NCBI GenBank assembly: GCA_029204225.1
Contig: CM055099.1
Coordinates: 62,542,642 to 62,606,641 of the forward strand
Direction of reading: 5' to 3'
Origin: Diphasiastrum complanatum
Lineage: Eukaryota > Streptophyta > Lycopodiopsida > Lycopodiales > Lycopodiaceae
Length of the DNA stretch: 64,000 nt
The position numbers and the translations under genes are program-made. Shown here piece after piece: positions 26,894 through 38,754 of this stretch. The notes beneath the pieces were generated by a model. The model saw nothing but the letters and a program-made list of their open reading frames with translations, was not told the DNA's origin and searched no databases. Every line of letters begins with the position of its first letter. Position 1 is the first letter of the stretch.

Positions 26894-28030
26894 AAGGGGG
26901 AGTGTTATATTTCTTATGCTCAGTCTTAAACAAATTGTTCAAGTAGTAAGCATCCTGAAAACCGAAGGCTGACTACATGTTTCGGACCTTCACATTTTTT
27001 TCTCTTTTTTGTGCCTTAAAACGTTTTTAAGGCACCTTCGTCTTTTTCACCTTCGCAAAAAATGTGACACAGTGGCCAGATGCCTTGGAATCCATTTGAG
27101 GCCTACTTTGCCTTCTGTTTGCGGGGAAAAAGATTCCTTTTTCAAGTTATTTTTGACAGAAAATCATCGCTGCGCGCTATTACGCCAATGCAGAACTACT
27201 TAAAACTAACGCGTAAATGGCCCATTATGGTCGGTTGCACTTTTATTGAAAATCTGTTTGTTTATTTATTTACGCTAGACTTAAATTTATTTAAGAGGCT
27301 TATGCCCCTAGTTCCCAGGTTTGTCGGGGCTAGGAGGTGCCAATTCGACTTAAAAACCAGTTAAATGGCAACTTTATTCACCGTAGGCCACTTTGGTGAT
27401 TTAAAACCAAATTTGGGGCTCAGCCCTTAAGTTTGGGCCCAACTACCAAAAACTTCTTATTGGTGCCCATTCACGAAAAGGTGCACCTCTTTGGGCCTCA
27501 GCCCTCCGTAGCATTAGAAAGGGCCAGCCTCTACGTAACAATCATTCATCTTCTTGGAGAGAAAGAGAGAGAGAGACACACACACACACACAGAGAGAGA
27601 GCTTGTGGAGAAGGAGGAAAGGAGTAGAAGCATTGTGCTTGGTGCCTCCCACTTCAGACCCTATCTATTTGTTGTATCTCATCTCCTCTACCCTCATCCT
27701 GTTGTTTGATTCCATAGAGACAACGAGGAGGAAAGGAGAAGAGGCTGATCTACCTGGTGCCTTCCACTCTAAATTCTTTGGTGGATCTTTGCTGCAAACT
27801 GCTTATATTTCATTGCTATTGATTCACTGATTTGATCTCTAGCACTTTGTTATCATCATGTCTTTTGTTGAATCAGATTTGGCATTATTTGTTTCTTGTT
27901 GTTCCTAATTTGGTGGTTGTAGGGCGGCCTGGCATTGTGGGATTGCATCTTGTATCCCTTTGCTGCCTCTAATCTTTTGGTTGTAGGCTATGGAATTGTG
28001 GAAAGCTTTGCCACCTTATTTAGAAAGATC
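26894..28030 (+). repeat. Polypurine tract and 3' LTR of copia element 2
   Basis: AAGGGGGAG at 26894-26902 is followed by TGTTATATTTCTTATGC, the LTR start. It holds an inverted pair (CCTTAAAACG / CGTTTTTAAGG near 27012) and a short GA/CA repeat near 27560. The right end is not fixed; it must lie before the gypsy sequence at 28039. Confidence 0.6.
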
Positions 28031-28038
28031 TGACGCGT

Positions 28039-29075
28039 GGAAGATGTATTCTTTATGAGAATCGGGCCTGCTGCAAGTTGGGGTGGCTTCACTAGACAGC
28101 TCCTTCAACTCAGTCAACTCTTCCTCGACAAGAGCCTTCGCATCCTTGAGCGGTTGCAAAAACTCGATTCAAATTTTTTTGAGCATCTGGCCTTGGAGGT
28201 AGTTCAGTTTTGAGAGGTCAATTGTAATTGAGCATGCATTGTTGCATAAAGCAAGCATAGCTTATGCCTTTATTCTGGTTGCTCGCTCCTCTTGCAAATG
28301 CTTCTGGAGAGCAACATTATGTTTATTGGCATCTAGGACTTGCTTGTTCAAAGAATCAATATTAGTCTGATAAATTACAGACTTGCCTCAATCGTCTTAT
28401 TTATCTGCTTCAAAGAATCAGCTTCGTTTATTGTAGTCTGAAGCTGTGTGTCGAGAGAACGATTTCGTTCAATCAATTGGCTCTTATCTAATTCGAGCGA
28501 TTCGATCTTCTCGTAAGACTCCTTGAGAGATACTTGATATTATCGCTCCACTTCAATCAGATCCAAAATGTGTTTTTGATTGTGGCGGCTGAAGTCATTA
28601 ATGTCAGCCACTAGATTCTTGGATTTCTCTGTCATGGTGCGGAACCACTGGGGCTGGTTGTCAGGTTCATCATCTTCATCATCAGGTGCCCTAGTGTCGT
28701 CTGAGATTGTAGCTGCAGCTACATCTGTATCTATGGTGGTAGTAACAATGGCATCTTGCTGAGACAATACAGCATATATCTCCATAGCAGTTATAGCTAC
28801 TTCTTCGACTGCTGGTGCCACAACTGCTGTAGTAACTGGTGGAAGAACGGTCAGGAGGCTGGAAAGGTCAATTAGTTTGGGATCCAACATCCTTCCCATC
28901 AGCATGGTTTTCTCTTGATCCGTCAGGACTCCAAAATGATCGCAGAGTCATGAAACATGCGCTCCTATTCCAAAAAAACTTGGTGTTTGATCCACCTCAA
29001 AAAAGCCTTGTATGCGATAACATCGAAGCATACAAGATTGCTGGCTAGCGCGTCCAATAAATAGCCAAAATTTTG
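28039..29075 (-). pseudogene. Gypsy extra-gene remnant, N-terminal half (copy B)
   Basis: Matches 50480-51620 of copy A on the same strand, in the same order: QNFGYLLDALA, VIAYKAFLRWIKHQ, DPKLIDLSSLLTVL, an Ala/Val/Thr-rich acidic linker with DDEDDEPDNQPQWFRTMTEK, then a coiled-coil start. Homology ends at about 28039, in the codon run for HEEYLQ, exactly where the other half (32299 on the plus strand) begins. Several stops. Function unknown: a structural or envelope-position protein of a gypsy element is inferred from its place in copy A. Confidence 0.7.
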
Positions 29076-29668
29076 GACGTGTTCCCTCCATTGTTGCCTT
29101 GGTTGCCAAACCCTATTTTTGTTGGGAATTTGTTCACGCTATTCGAGGCTTGGTTGCCATTTGAAGCTGAGTCCCCCGTTGAAAAGAAGCTCGGACTCGG
29201 TTTGGATCCACTAAATACTCTTGTTGAGGTTGCGGGAGCAGCTGGTGCCAATGTGCTCTCATAATCACAAACCATTTCAGCCGTCCGAATAGTTGAATTG
29301 AAATCATGGGGCATGTAGCTGTCTATTGCACGCTGGGTCCAAGACTGCATTCCAGACAAGAGGTAATGAGTTTTGTCTGCCTCGGACATATCTTCAATAA
29401 CCCATACACTCTGTCTGAATTTATTGAGGTACTCTTGCAATGACCCTTTTTGTTTGAGCCCCGATAATTCTATCCTCAATCGCATGTGTGAATCCTTCGG
29501 TATGAACTCCTCTTGTAACGCGGTTTTGAATGCGTCCCATGTCTGGAAATGCATTCCTGCCATCCGGTACCAATTTGTAGTGTAGCCCTCAAAATATGTT
29601 AATGCCAAGTCCGTTCTTTCTTCCTCAGGAGTGTTCATCAGACGGAAGTAATGGTCCATGAGAAACAA
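29045..29668 (-). pseudogene. Gypsy gag, core (retrotransposon gag domain)
   Basis: LALTYFEGYTTNWYRM, TWDAFKTALQEEFIP, LSGLKQKGSLQEYLNKFRQ and MSEADKTHYLLSGM form a standard Ty3/gypsy gag domain of about 120 residues, followed by a Ser/Asn-rich tail. The zinc knuckle expected next is absent: at GGNTSKIL the sequence runs straight into the extra gene (29075). The frame is open for 207 residues. It continues from the N-terminal block at 29669-30289, separated by one stop. Confidence 0.85.
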
Positions 29669-30289
29669 CTAATCTTCCACAATTCGAATGTCACGCTCTC
29701 CTTTGACAGTAGGTGGTGCTTTTATTTTGGCAGTCTTCTTTGGGCCTTCTGTGTTTTGCGCTCGTGGTTCTCTTAGTATCTGTAGAGGAGGCACCACTGC
29801 ATTCCCTCTAGTTGCCTCCAACTCTTCAAACCTGGCTTCGAGTTGTGTTAGCACGTCTCTCATTTCTCTAGCAAGGTTAAATTGAGTAAGGTTCATGGTT
29901 CGCAAGGATGTTTGCCATTCTTTCCTTTCTGTTTCTCTATCCTTCTTCACCTCGCTAAGCATAGCCGTCATTGCGCTTGATAAGTATTGCCTCATCTTCA
30001 CTTCAAAGAGGTCTTGTTGTGTCTCTGGCAAGAATTCGTCTCTTGGTGTAGGTTCAGAAGGGCCACCCATCTCTTCTTGGAGAGGCACCACTGTGGAGTG
30101 CATACGCTCTTTCTTTCTTGACTTGGACCTGGTGCCATCTCGATGCATGCGGGAGCCGTATTTTTGAGCCAGCTCCTCTCCGTCCGTCAATGCTCGTAAC
30201 TCATCAAGGTGGTCCTCCATTATAGTAAGAGGTGTAGTCTCAATCCTTTTTATTTTTTGAAACTCTCCCTTCTGTCGGTCGGGCCCCAC
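29669..30289 (-). pseudogene. Gypsy gag, N-terminal region
   Basis: 206 residues. DHLDELRALTDGEEL, a basic patch RSKSRKKERM, a long amphipathic stretch (MLSEVKKDRETERKEW, LEARFEELEATRG) likely to form a coiled coil, and a basic end with KAPPTVKGERDIRIVED. It runs into the gag core after a single stop, VED*LFLMDHYF. Composition and spacing fit the assembly part of a gypsy gag. Confidence 0.75.
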
Positions 30290-31017
30290 AGCTCTCTTTT
30301 CTTCTTCATTAAATCAGCTTCAATGAAAATATCCCCTCCTCAAACTTAGCACGCTCACATCACCTGAGAGCCAAGTAGGAACCAGGTCATTTGTGTCCAA
30401 GCACACAACAAACGGAACATACCAACCAAAGCAAACACAAAGGATCCCTCTCAAGCCACAAACCCCCCTGAGACCGGACGTAAGACCTTTGCCTAGGCGC
30501 ACCCACACAAATCTATCACAGAATTAGCCCACGGGGAAACATCCATCCAACCATCCATGCTTTCACCATTAAGCAGCACATTGCCTCAGTCACGCCCCAC
30601 CACTTTTTGGTCGATAGCCTTTATAGCTAAACGATCGGCAGCTATCCCGCACCGGCAGCTAACCACCCGTGCTTTACACCCAAATTCGAGAAGCATCTCT
30701 ATAGCAATGGTTAACCCGTACAGTTCGAATATGTCACCCCGCACCCCACAAGGCACAGACCGTGCTTTCACCTACCTAGGCCACACTTTGCCTCATCTGT
30801 CCTACGTGCAGACAGCGCCAGGCCCAAACCGCGAGAATTGACCGTGCTTACACCTCAAGGGCAGCACATTGACTCATCAAGTCCCCCGTTCTGTTGCCAA
30901 CCCCGACTGTGGACGCACCCATGCTTACACTATGGGCAGCACCTTGCGCAATGCTTGTCCTGACAAATCCCAAAACGTGGCCATTCCTGTTAGACTTGTG
31001 TAGCTGACCGGCTAGTC
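30290..31017 (-). other. 5' leader of the gag-bearing gypsy element
   Basis: Between the primer-binding site and gag; no supported frame. Unusually GC-rich for the window, with repeats of the type GTGCTTTCACC / GGGCAGCACATTG. Confidence 0.55.
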
Positions 31018-31030
31018 GGCTCTAATACCA
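31018..31030 (-). promoter_or_regulatory. Primer-binding site, initiator tRNA-Met type
   Basis: On the minus strand TGGTATTAGAGCC, one mismatch from the standard site. It follows an LTR-like end CGCAACA plus two bases. Confidence 0.7.
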
Positions 31031-31032
31031 CA

Positions 31033-31860
31033 TGTTGCGTCGGTGCTTCAAAGGGCGCTGGGACTTGAGTGGTTTCCCCAACATGCGCTTAAGTCTAACA
31101 TTCATTCATCATGCACTTACGTAAAAGGCAACTCAGAAACGTAAAAAGCTTAACCATTCAGACTTAAGAAAACTGGAATCCCAACCAACCCGAAAGCCAA
31201 CCCAGAATCCATCCCCAAAAGGTAATTAAAGGCAAAGACAAGCCACACATGAAACCCAAGGCATAGTGGTCTCCAAACTGACCAATTGGCATAGCGGCAA
31301 GCCCCACGTCGATGACGAGGACCCTTAGGTGCCGGCGACGCAAAAAGGTTGTAGTAAGGGTCCTTCCACTTGGACCAGTCCTGGAGGCAAAACTGAAATG
31401 GTAATCATCCCCAAAGATCAACTTTATTAGATTTGGAAGAGGTTACATTCATACATAGACTGACCGATCTCGGGGCCACCAACACGTGCTGGGCATTGTG
31501 CCTGGCTCGTGCTGGTAGAGGGAGCTGAGACCTGGCGACTGAATTCCTGGCACTGGTTGAGCTGCCCAAGTTTCTGTCTGCCGGACTCCCCCTATAGTTC
31601 TGCTATGATTCGGCCCACCCCCTCTGGTTTGAAACATAGTGCTTTCTGGTAAAGCACATTTTTTTAGGACTTAGTTTTTATTTTGCTGATTAAGCCTGGC
31701 AGAATCAGTCTGACTCCCGGTGACCGAATCAACTTGCTTTCCTGACTAGGCCATGACTCGAGCTCCAGAGCTAGCTCATGACTTGTGACTGGCTCACCAC
31801 AGGTCGGAGGCTCAGTCCTTGATGTTCTAACTTGCTCTGGGACCTTAGAGAGTGTCACCC
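31033..31860 (-). repeat. Probable 5' LTR of the gag-bearing gypsy element
   Basis: Its end (CGCAACA on the minus strand) is set by the primer-binding site. The start is uncertain; a candidate is TGACACTCTCTAAGG near 31850. No second copy is present for comparison. It is GC-richer than its surroundings. Confidence 0.4.
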
Positions 31861-32298
31861 CTTAGAGTCTTACAGGACATGCTTGGTGCACCCGAGTCAG
31901 CTTTACAACAGATCCGTAGGTAGACAAAAACCAGGTCATCGGGCAAGTAGGGTTAGGAACATGTGGGGAATGATCAAACCCGCAAGCACGATTAGGAATG
32001 TGCCATAAATCAATGTAACAGTAACCCACATAGTATTCAAACTGAAATTTAGATATAGCAAAAGCTTTTCTCTCAAAGATTTATAGCCTATGAATGAGCC
32101 TCTCCACAAAACAATCTACAGGCTCAAATTGACAACATAGATAGTACTCTTACTACTCAGAGATTTTCAAAACTGTAGAAGAGCTTTGATTAGTGATGAA
32201 TAGGTCAGAATTAGTTTCTTAGATCGTAAAGCACTCAAACATACAGTTTATCACATATAGAACTGCAAGAAAGTAATTTAGACAATTGTAAGTCAGGG

Positions 32299-33410
32299 AG
32301 CCCTGCTTCGCATTGGTGATTTGACACAACAACTTCAAGCTGTGCCTGCCTGCTCGGGAGTCACTAACCATCCAGAATATTTGGAGGCAGTCTCAAAGAT
32401 CGACCAGCTCAAACAGGAGTTGTCAAATCTCAAGCAGCAGTTGGAAGACCAGAAGTTAGCTGCTGAGTTACAAACTCAGGATCTGGCATCAGCAGCCAGT
32501 CAGGCAAAACGACCACGACGAAACCAGTCGAGGGTATGTGCTGAAAGATTCCATGCATTTGCTGCACGATTCTGGAAGTGGTGTCCACAATCATTTAACA
32601 TTGAATTACAATGGCATGTGTATTACATGATGCTACCAGGCATAGTAGGCATCGCCTTCGACGATTGGAAGCAACCATGGGAAAGGACGACTTTCTCTGG
32701 TTATGGGCCCAATTTTCTATCAAGCAAAAAGGATGTCTCTGCTAGGGCGTGATCCAGGCGAAATTTCAGGTCGTGCCTTTCGGTTCAGCAGAGTTATACA
32801 TAGGCTCTTTTGCTATGTATGCTCTCGAATATATTTGTATTAAAGAATTTGAATTTTTGTAAAACGAAGACAATAAGCGACATTTTTGGAAGTGGAAGTC
32901 GTAGTTTCAACTATATAACAAGGTGTTGCAAATCTAGGTGCTTTTGATGATGCAGATTTTCTGATCAATGTCAATATGGCCTATCCCGAACTATTCAGTC
33001 TTTACGTGGATTGGGAGCAAAACCTTGCTAATTATTTTGCGGAGATTCGACACAATTTGCAAGATTGAAGGAAGTCAATTCGTTATCAATTTTGTACCTA
33101 TTCATTTTGGCAGTTTGGAACTTTTGCGACAAAGACATTGTTTTTTGTTCAGAATCTTTATGTTAAAAGTTCTTTTATAAGATTTTCAGCTCGCTATTGT
33201 AAAGAAATCATACTTCATAGTGATTCAGATGAAAATATCAAGTTAACTCAGGAGCTTTTTGATGGAACATTGCTCCCGGTTAAACTTGAAGAATTCGGTA
33301 ACCTACCAGTTGGCCACTATACGAAATCAAAGGAAGACTTGATGTTAATTGAGGCTCAACAAAATTTGGAGTTAGCCCAAAAACTACATGAAGAATTGAA
33401 TCCTTCGTGA
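32299..33410 (+). pseudogene. Gypsy extra-gene remnant, C-terminal half (copy B)
   Basis: Starts RIGDLTQQLQAVPACSG and matches 50470-49370 of copy A along its length. A coiled coil (LEAVSKIDQLKQELSNLKQQ), a basic patch QAKRPRRNQSR, CAERFHAFAARFWKW, then after several breaks SFIRFSARYCKEI and LTQELFDGTLLPVKLEEF, ending HEELNPS. It lies upstream of a polypurine tract and LTR, so in this family the extra gene is the last gene before the 3' LTR. The N-terminal half is at 28.0-29.1 kb on the opposite strand. Confidence 0.75.
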
Positions 33411-33712
33411 ATATTCATTCTTGCCTATGTCATGGTGATGTTTCTATGTGATGCTGAATCTAGATTTTTAAAATTTTGAAGATGATTTGAAGTTTGATTC
33501 CAGTTCTTATCAACAATTCAAAGATCAAATCAAATCAACCTAGTCAATCAACGAAACGGTAAAAGACACATATTCTCTAAGACAAAGAAATATCTAATGG
33601 AAGAATCATATGAAGAAATATCTTTTTGCCTTAACGAAAATCTGAAGAACATAATGTTTCGCGAATGCTCCTCGAAATAAAGATTATATGTTCACGAGGA
33701 CGTGTCACATTT

Positions 33713-33723
33713 GAGGAAGGGGA
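33713..33723 (+). promoter_or_regulatory. Polypurine tract of gypsy copy B
   Basis: GAGGAAGGGGA, two bases before the LTR start. Confidence 0.75.
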
Positions 33724-33725
33724 TA

Positions 33726-34885
33726 TGTGATGCCACGAAATTGTTAAATATTGAATATCAACATAAATATGGCATGATATACTCGACAATAAAGATATGA
33801 ACTGGATAAATATAAATCATGAAGAGGCCTAAGTAATTTTTCGAGAATATATCTCCTAAGTACTTGCCTTGTATTTAAGGACAAGTCCTTTATAAGAGAA
33901 GACATTGTCTTGGATAACCTTTATTAGGTGATCCATGCGAAACGACTAGATATGAATAGACATGTTAAACTAGAGTAATTTTAACTCTTAGTTAAATATA
34001 CCTCTTATGGTATAATTGAACGTATACTCAATCTAATTGTTAACTAGACATTTTCGCGGGAGCGACACACCTGTGGTTTTAGAGGTGTGTTTGTTCATCC
34101 CGTAGAACATATATTGATCTCACGCTTCAGTCTCGACCATCGAGAGAGAAGAGTTTATGTATTTGTAAGAGTTTGAAGAAGTGAATAGAGTGTTGAGAGT
34201 TATTCTCCCTTATCTCTGTTCTCTACACTGTTCAGTGTGAGTGATCCTGAGTCTACTAGCAATCTCTAACGCATTACATGGATTACTCTCTGATCAGAAA
34301 GACTCTCTAGCACATTACAGTCGGTTGCTATGTATCCGTAAAATATGCTCTAAAGAACTGTCTTAAAATCAACTTATTCATCTGTCGTGAATACTTTCTT
34401 TTCGACCCTCAAATAACGTCTACATTTGGTACAGTCTAGCACAATCATTAAATAAAATTGTATGTATACATTTGAGATGACAGTCCCTGTCTGAAGAATT
34501 GAGTCTTTGATCTATATTCTTGATTGTAACTGACATAAGTTTCTAATGTGCTCTAAAACTATTCGTGCTCTTTAACCATAAACTTGGACTTAAGTTGTTG
34601 AGAACTTCTGTCTAGAAAAGAACAATTCGCGAACGCGATTAACTAATTGTCTGCACAAACACGAATACATTGAACATCTCTCGACTCTCTGTTGATACCT
34701 TAATCAACCGGAATGTAGTACTACTGTGCTACTCTGATAACATCTCACCTGTAGAACGCGTTTCATTCGATTTGATAGAGGCGAGACTGTTGTTCTGGAA
34801 TTATTTAACACTACACAACCCAACACAAGTAATACTGGTTACTTTCTAATGTCTGTTGACAACCTAAATAACGCCCGAAGCTATG
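33726..34885 (+). repeat. 3' LTR of gypsy copy B, truncated
   Basis: TGTGATGCCACGAAATTG at the start matches the LTR at 58189-59456 (opposite strand) for over 1.1 kb, including CTTGCCTTGTATTTAAGG (likely TATA region) and GTGTGTTTGTTC. Similarity stops near 34885 (after GACAACCTAAATAACG), short of the last 150 bp of the full LTR. Confidence 0.85.
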
Positions 34886-34919
34886 ATACAATGTACAAGG
34901 AGTGGTGTTATGTGTAGAG

Positions 34920-34924
34920 AGTAG
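34920..34924. repeat. Left target-site duplication of copia element 3
   Basis: AGTAG, repeated at 40756-40760. Confidence 0.85.
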
Positions 34925-35198
34925 AGTTAGAATTAAAGTAGAATCACTGTGTTACTGTACTGTGGGTCCTATCAGTGGATAAGGATCAGTTGGCCTCGCC
35001 ACGAGGCAAGTCGACGAGACACGCGTCCCGCCAACGGCAACTTGGGTCATGCATGGGTTGCCTGAGTGAACAACTATATGTATAGTGTAATTTCATTTTG
35101 AGAAATACAGTTGCTATGTGAGCTTGCTGTGTAGAGTGTTTTCTATCTGTGTTACTGTGTAGCATGATCTGTGTTCCTGTGCAAAGCAAATTCTAAGT
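34925..35198 (+). repeat. 5' LTR of copia element 3 (274 bp)
   Basis: Starts AGTTAGAATT and ends AATTCTAAGT, a near-perfect inverted pair, not TG...CA. Its limits are set on both sides by the target duplication and the primer-binding site. It differs from the 3' LTR at about 16 positions, nearly all transitions (roughly 94% identity). The region near TATATGTATAGTG may hold the core promoter. Confidence 0.9.
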
Positions 35199-35210
35199 TG
35201 GTATCAGAGC
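35199..35210 (+). promoter_or_regulatory. Primer-binding site of copia element 3
   Basis: TGGTATCAGAGC, a perfect initiator-Met site directly after the LTR. Confidence 0.95.
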
Positions 35211-36523
35211 CGTACAGGGAGTGTACACAGTACAGCATCGTCGTTGAAGAGAGCTTTGGGAGAACTGTCTTCTGAGAGTTCGGGGTTTACGGTGGGTTGA
35301 AGACGGAAAGAGAAGCACTGGTGCACGGTTTCTAGTTTATAGAGGCTTGCTAAGCTCAGCAGAGGGATTATTAGCCTGTGCATAGCATCAGACAGAGAAA
35401 AATTTGGTGAAAAATTAACAATTCTGAAGCCAGCTGAAAATTGAAACCGGGTTTGGAGTTACGGTTTTGATACATAACTAGTGATTTCTTCGCTGTTTGT
35501 GCACCGTTTTGGATGCCGTAAGGACAAGAAGGAAGCTAATTACATTGTCAACCAGCCATGGAGAGATTCTGAGGTTTATGTCAGAGATTTGTTTCCAGAC
35601 AGTTAACCTAGCAGATTTGTGGTAAATGGTGAAAAAAAAAAAAAGCCACTTTGTCAAGTTGAGCTAAAATCACCATTTCTCCATGGAATTTCTTGAGTGA
35701 ACACTCTACAGACTTGGAATTAGTAGGGCGACCCTGCTCCAGGCCTCAGATTGTGCTCAAATCGATCCATAGGCGAGTTAGATCAAACAAAAACGAGCGT
35801 GGGGAGGCGTGGCCGCAGACAGGGAGGTCGCGGACTGTTCGCGCGTGGAACCAGGGTGAGAGCATAGCGTTTCGGAGTGGGTAGCGCTTACAAGACTCTC
35901 CCTAAGTGCACAAGAGTGCTTAGATCCGTTGGATAGAGAAGCTACAAGATCGACGGCTCAGATTGTGCTACCCAGAAGGGATATCCACAGTTGGATCAGA
36001 TTCAACTATTGGATGGAGTCTGAAGGGTTGTTGAAGAGGGCCCTGAAGAAGTGAAGTGCATTTTAGCCTTCAACTTCATTAAAAATTTTCATACTGAAAT
36101 TGGACTTGGGTCCTTTCACAAGTGAAGAGTGAAGTTTCTTCAAGGTGAAGAAACAGTTAAAAAACTAGAAAAGTCCCTATTTCTGGGTCCTTTGCCCGTT
36201 TTGACCCAAACGAAAGGCTATAACCTCCAAAGAAGGGCACCCAGACTGTACCTGCAAGTACGGTTCAACAAAATAGAGTGATTGCAGTGGAGAAAGTGTC
36301 CGGAGTACGTCAGAAGTGATTTCACCATTCCACTGGGCACGTTGTTGGGAGTTGACGACTGAGTGCATTTCGGAAGGCGACGCCGATTTAGCCTTCAAAT
36401 TGGTGGAAAAGTGTGTGGCTTGGTAAGGAAAAAAGTGCAGGTCATTATTTTCAACTTCTAACATCATTGTTGGCCTTGGCATACTGGTTTTAGCCTACGG
36501 TAGAAGTTTCAAGCAGTTTTGCG
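35211..36523. other. Untranslated leader of copia element 3
   Basis: About 1.3 kb from the primer site to the gag ATG, without a supported gene; long for a copia leader. Contains the (A)n run near 35632. Confidence 0.6.
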
Positions 36524-37726
36524 ATGGCAAATATGGGAGAGTCCATTTTGAGTGAAAGTAACAAATTGGACGGGATTTCTAACTATGCAGTGTGGAAATT
36601 CAAAATGAAAAATCTACTGATGGAGAAAGACGTGTGGGAAGTCATCACAGGTGATGAGAGAAGGCCGTCAAATGAAGCAGATATCAAAGTGTTCGACAAA
36701 AAGATGAGGAAAGCTTTGACCTTTCATTAACTTGTCAGTGAAGGATCACATCATTACCCACATTTGTGATGCTGTTACACCCAGACATGCATGGGATGTG
36801 GAGAAAGATTGCCAACCTTTGACAAGCTCACAAGAATCTTGATGCAGGAAGAGCAACGTAGAGAAATGGTGAAATCTAGATGTCAAAATACTGACGATCA
36901 GGCACTTGCAACACGCCAGAAACAAGGCAAGGGCAAGGGCAAGAAGAAGTCTAAGCAGCAATTTGCCAAGTCTCAAGAGGACGAGGGATCTTCTAGTAAA
37001 ACTAAGAAGAAAGACAAGTGCTTCCATTGTGGTAGAAAGGGCCATTGGAAGAGTGAATGTCGCAAATTCCTGGTGGAACAAGGCAAGGGAAAACCAAAAC
37101 AAGCAGGTAACCTTGTCGATGAGGGTGAGATTGAAGACTCTAGTATCTTCATATCTGCATTGTCATCTAATCAAGATGATCAAGCATGGTATATTGACTC
37201 GGGAGCCACAAGACACATGACATGTAACAAGAATTGGTTTAGTAGTTTGAAGGTGCTGGATAATGGAACATCTGTTTTACAAGCAAATGGTGAGGTGTGC
37301 AAGATCAAGGGAATAGGCACCGTTTCAATCCAACTACCTGATGGCAAAAGCAGGATGATCAGGGAGGTGCTTTACGTACCAGGTTTGAGGAATCTACTTT
37401 TTGTTGGAGTCATTACTAATCAAAAGTTGAAAGTAGAATTCGCCCATGATCGTTGCTTTGTAAAGGATGTGAACCAAAAGTTCAAAGTTATTGCGGATGG
37501 AGTAAGAGATCCCAATACAAAATTGTATAGGTTGAATGCTACAATTAAGGGGCAACATGGACTTGTATCATCCATTCCATTGCAAATTGAGTTGTGCCAT
37601 AAGAAACTTGGTCACTTGAACTTGGGAAGTCTCAGTTTGATGAGAAAATTGGAGATGGTAACAAGATTGCCTACCATAGAAGATCACTTGACATCGATGT
37701 GCGAATCCTGTGTATGTGGGAAGTAG
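36524..37726 (+). pseudogene. Copia element 3 gag, zinc knuckle, protease
   Basis: Gag starts MANMGESILSESNKLDG and NYAVWKFKMKNLLMEKDVWEVI. It stops at 36730; the frame resumes at about 36791, so the middle of gag is broken. From there 311 residues are open: a basic region, CFHCGRKGHWKSEC (intact CCHC knuckle), WYIDSGATRHMT (intact protease active site), VLYVPGLRNLLFVGV and CHKKLGHLNLGSLSLM (integrase N-terminus), to CVCGK and a stop. Apart from the gag gap this is the best preserved polyprotein in the window. Confidence 0.9.
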
Positions 37727-38599
37727 CATCGAGAGAAGTTCAATAAAGGGGGTGTTGCAAGAGCAAAGAACATCCTGGATTTAATCCACACAGATTTATG
37801 AGGGCCTATGAAGACCATGTCCTTAGGTAAAGCCTTCTATTTTATGACCTTTATCGATGATATGTCACGTAAGACATGGATCTACTTCTTGAAGAAGAAA
37901 TTAGATGCATTTGATAACTTCAAGAGCTTCAAAGCATTGGTCGAAAATCAAACAGGTAGGAAAATCAAAGTCCTAAGATCAGATAGTGGAGGTGAGTACA
38001 AGTCTAATGATTTCAATGATCTTTGTGATCAATGTGGGATTAAAAGACAATTTATGCAAGCTCATACTCCTGCTCTCAATGGTGTAGTTGAGCGCAAGAA
38101 TCGTACGATTGTGGAAAGTGCTAGATCTATGCTAGCTGAGATGAAACTACCAAAAGATTTTTGGTCAGAAACATGTAGCATGGCAGTCTATCTTCAAAAT
38201 AGAAGTCCTACCATTGTCATACCAAAGGTAACAACTGAGGAAGCATTCACAAAGAAGAAGCCAAAGGTGAACCACTTACGAATCTTTGGATGTAAGGCCT
38301 TTGTACACATTCCTAAGGAAGAGAGACATAAACTTGATGTAAAAGCTATCAAGTGCATATTCCTAGGATATGATGATCGTGTGAAGGGCTATAGATGTTT
38401 TGATCTAGTGGAAAACAAAATCCATATAAGCCGTGATGTTATCTTTGATGAATCCAAGATGTATGAAGACGAGGATGCTGAGAAGATAGACACATTCAGT
38501 GGGAAAGATGGTATAGTGAGGATACCACCTGATGATGATCCATTCATTGACCTTCCGAGTGATGAACATGAGGATACATCTCAAGATACTACTACTTGA
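37727..38599 (+). pseudogene. Copia element 3 integrase
   Basis: LDLIHTDL then a stop, GPMKTMSLGKAFYF, FIDDMSRKTWIYF, LRSDSGGEYKSN and NGVVERKNRTIVESARSML hold the D, D and E of the catalytic triad, followed by FWSETCSMAVYLQNR, HLRIFGCKAFVHIP and FLGYDDRVKGYR of the C-terminal part. Only one or two stops interrupt it (TGA at about 37800). The third Asp-Asn-Gly-Gly block is Asp-Ser-Gly-Gly. Confidence 0.9.
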
Positions 38600-38754
38600 C
38601 CTCAAGAGACAGGTTGGAGAGGTAGGGACAAACCTTTTGATTAAGAAAGATTGAAGTTGCAGGTGACAGACGCAAGGAGAAAGATGTACCGTGGGATACA
38701 TTTTCACCAGGAAGTCGATCACCTAACAGGAAGCTCTCTAAGTGGTTTGAGAGA

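Noticed and set aside
30557-30841. 94-residue frame in GC-rich DNA
   Set aside because: It lies antisense in the leader between primer site and gag; no motif.
36746-37102. Minus-strand 118-residue frame
   Set aside because: Antisense of the gag/zinc-knuckle coding block of copia element 3.
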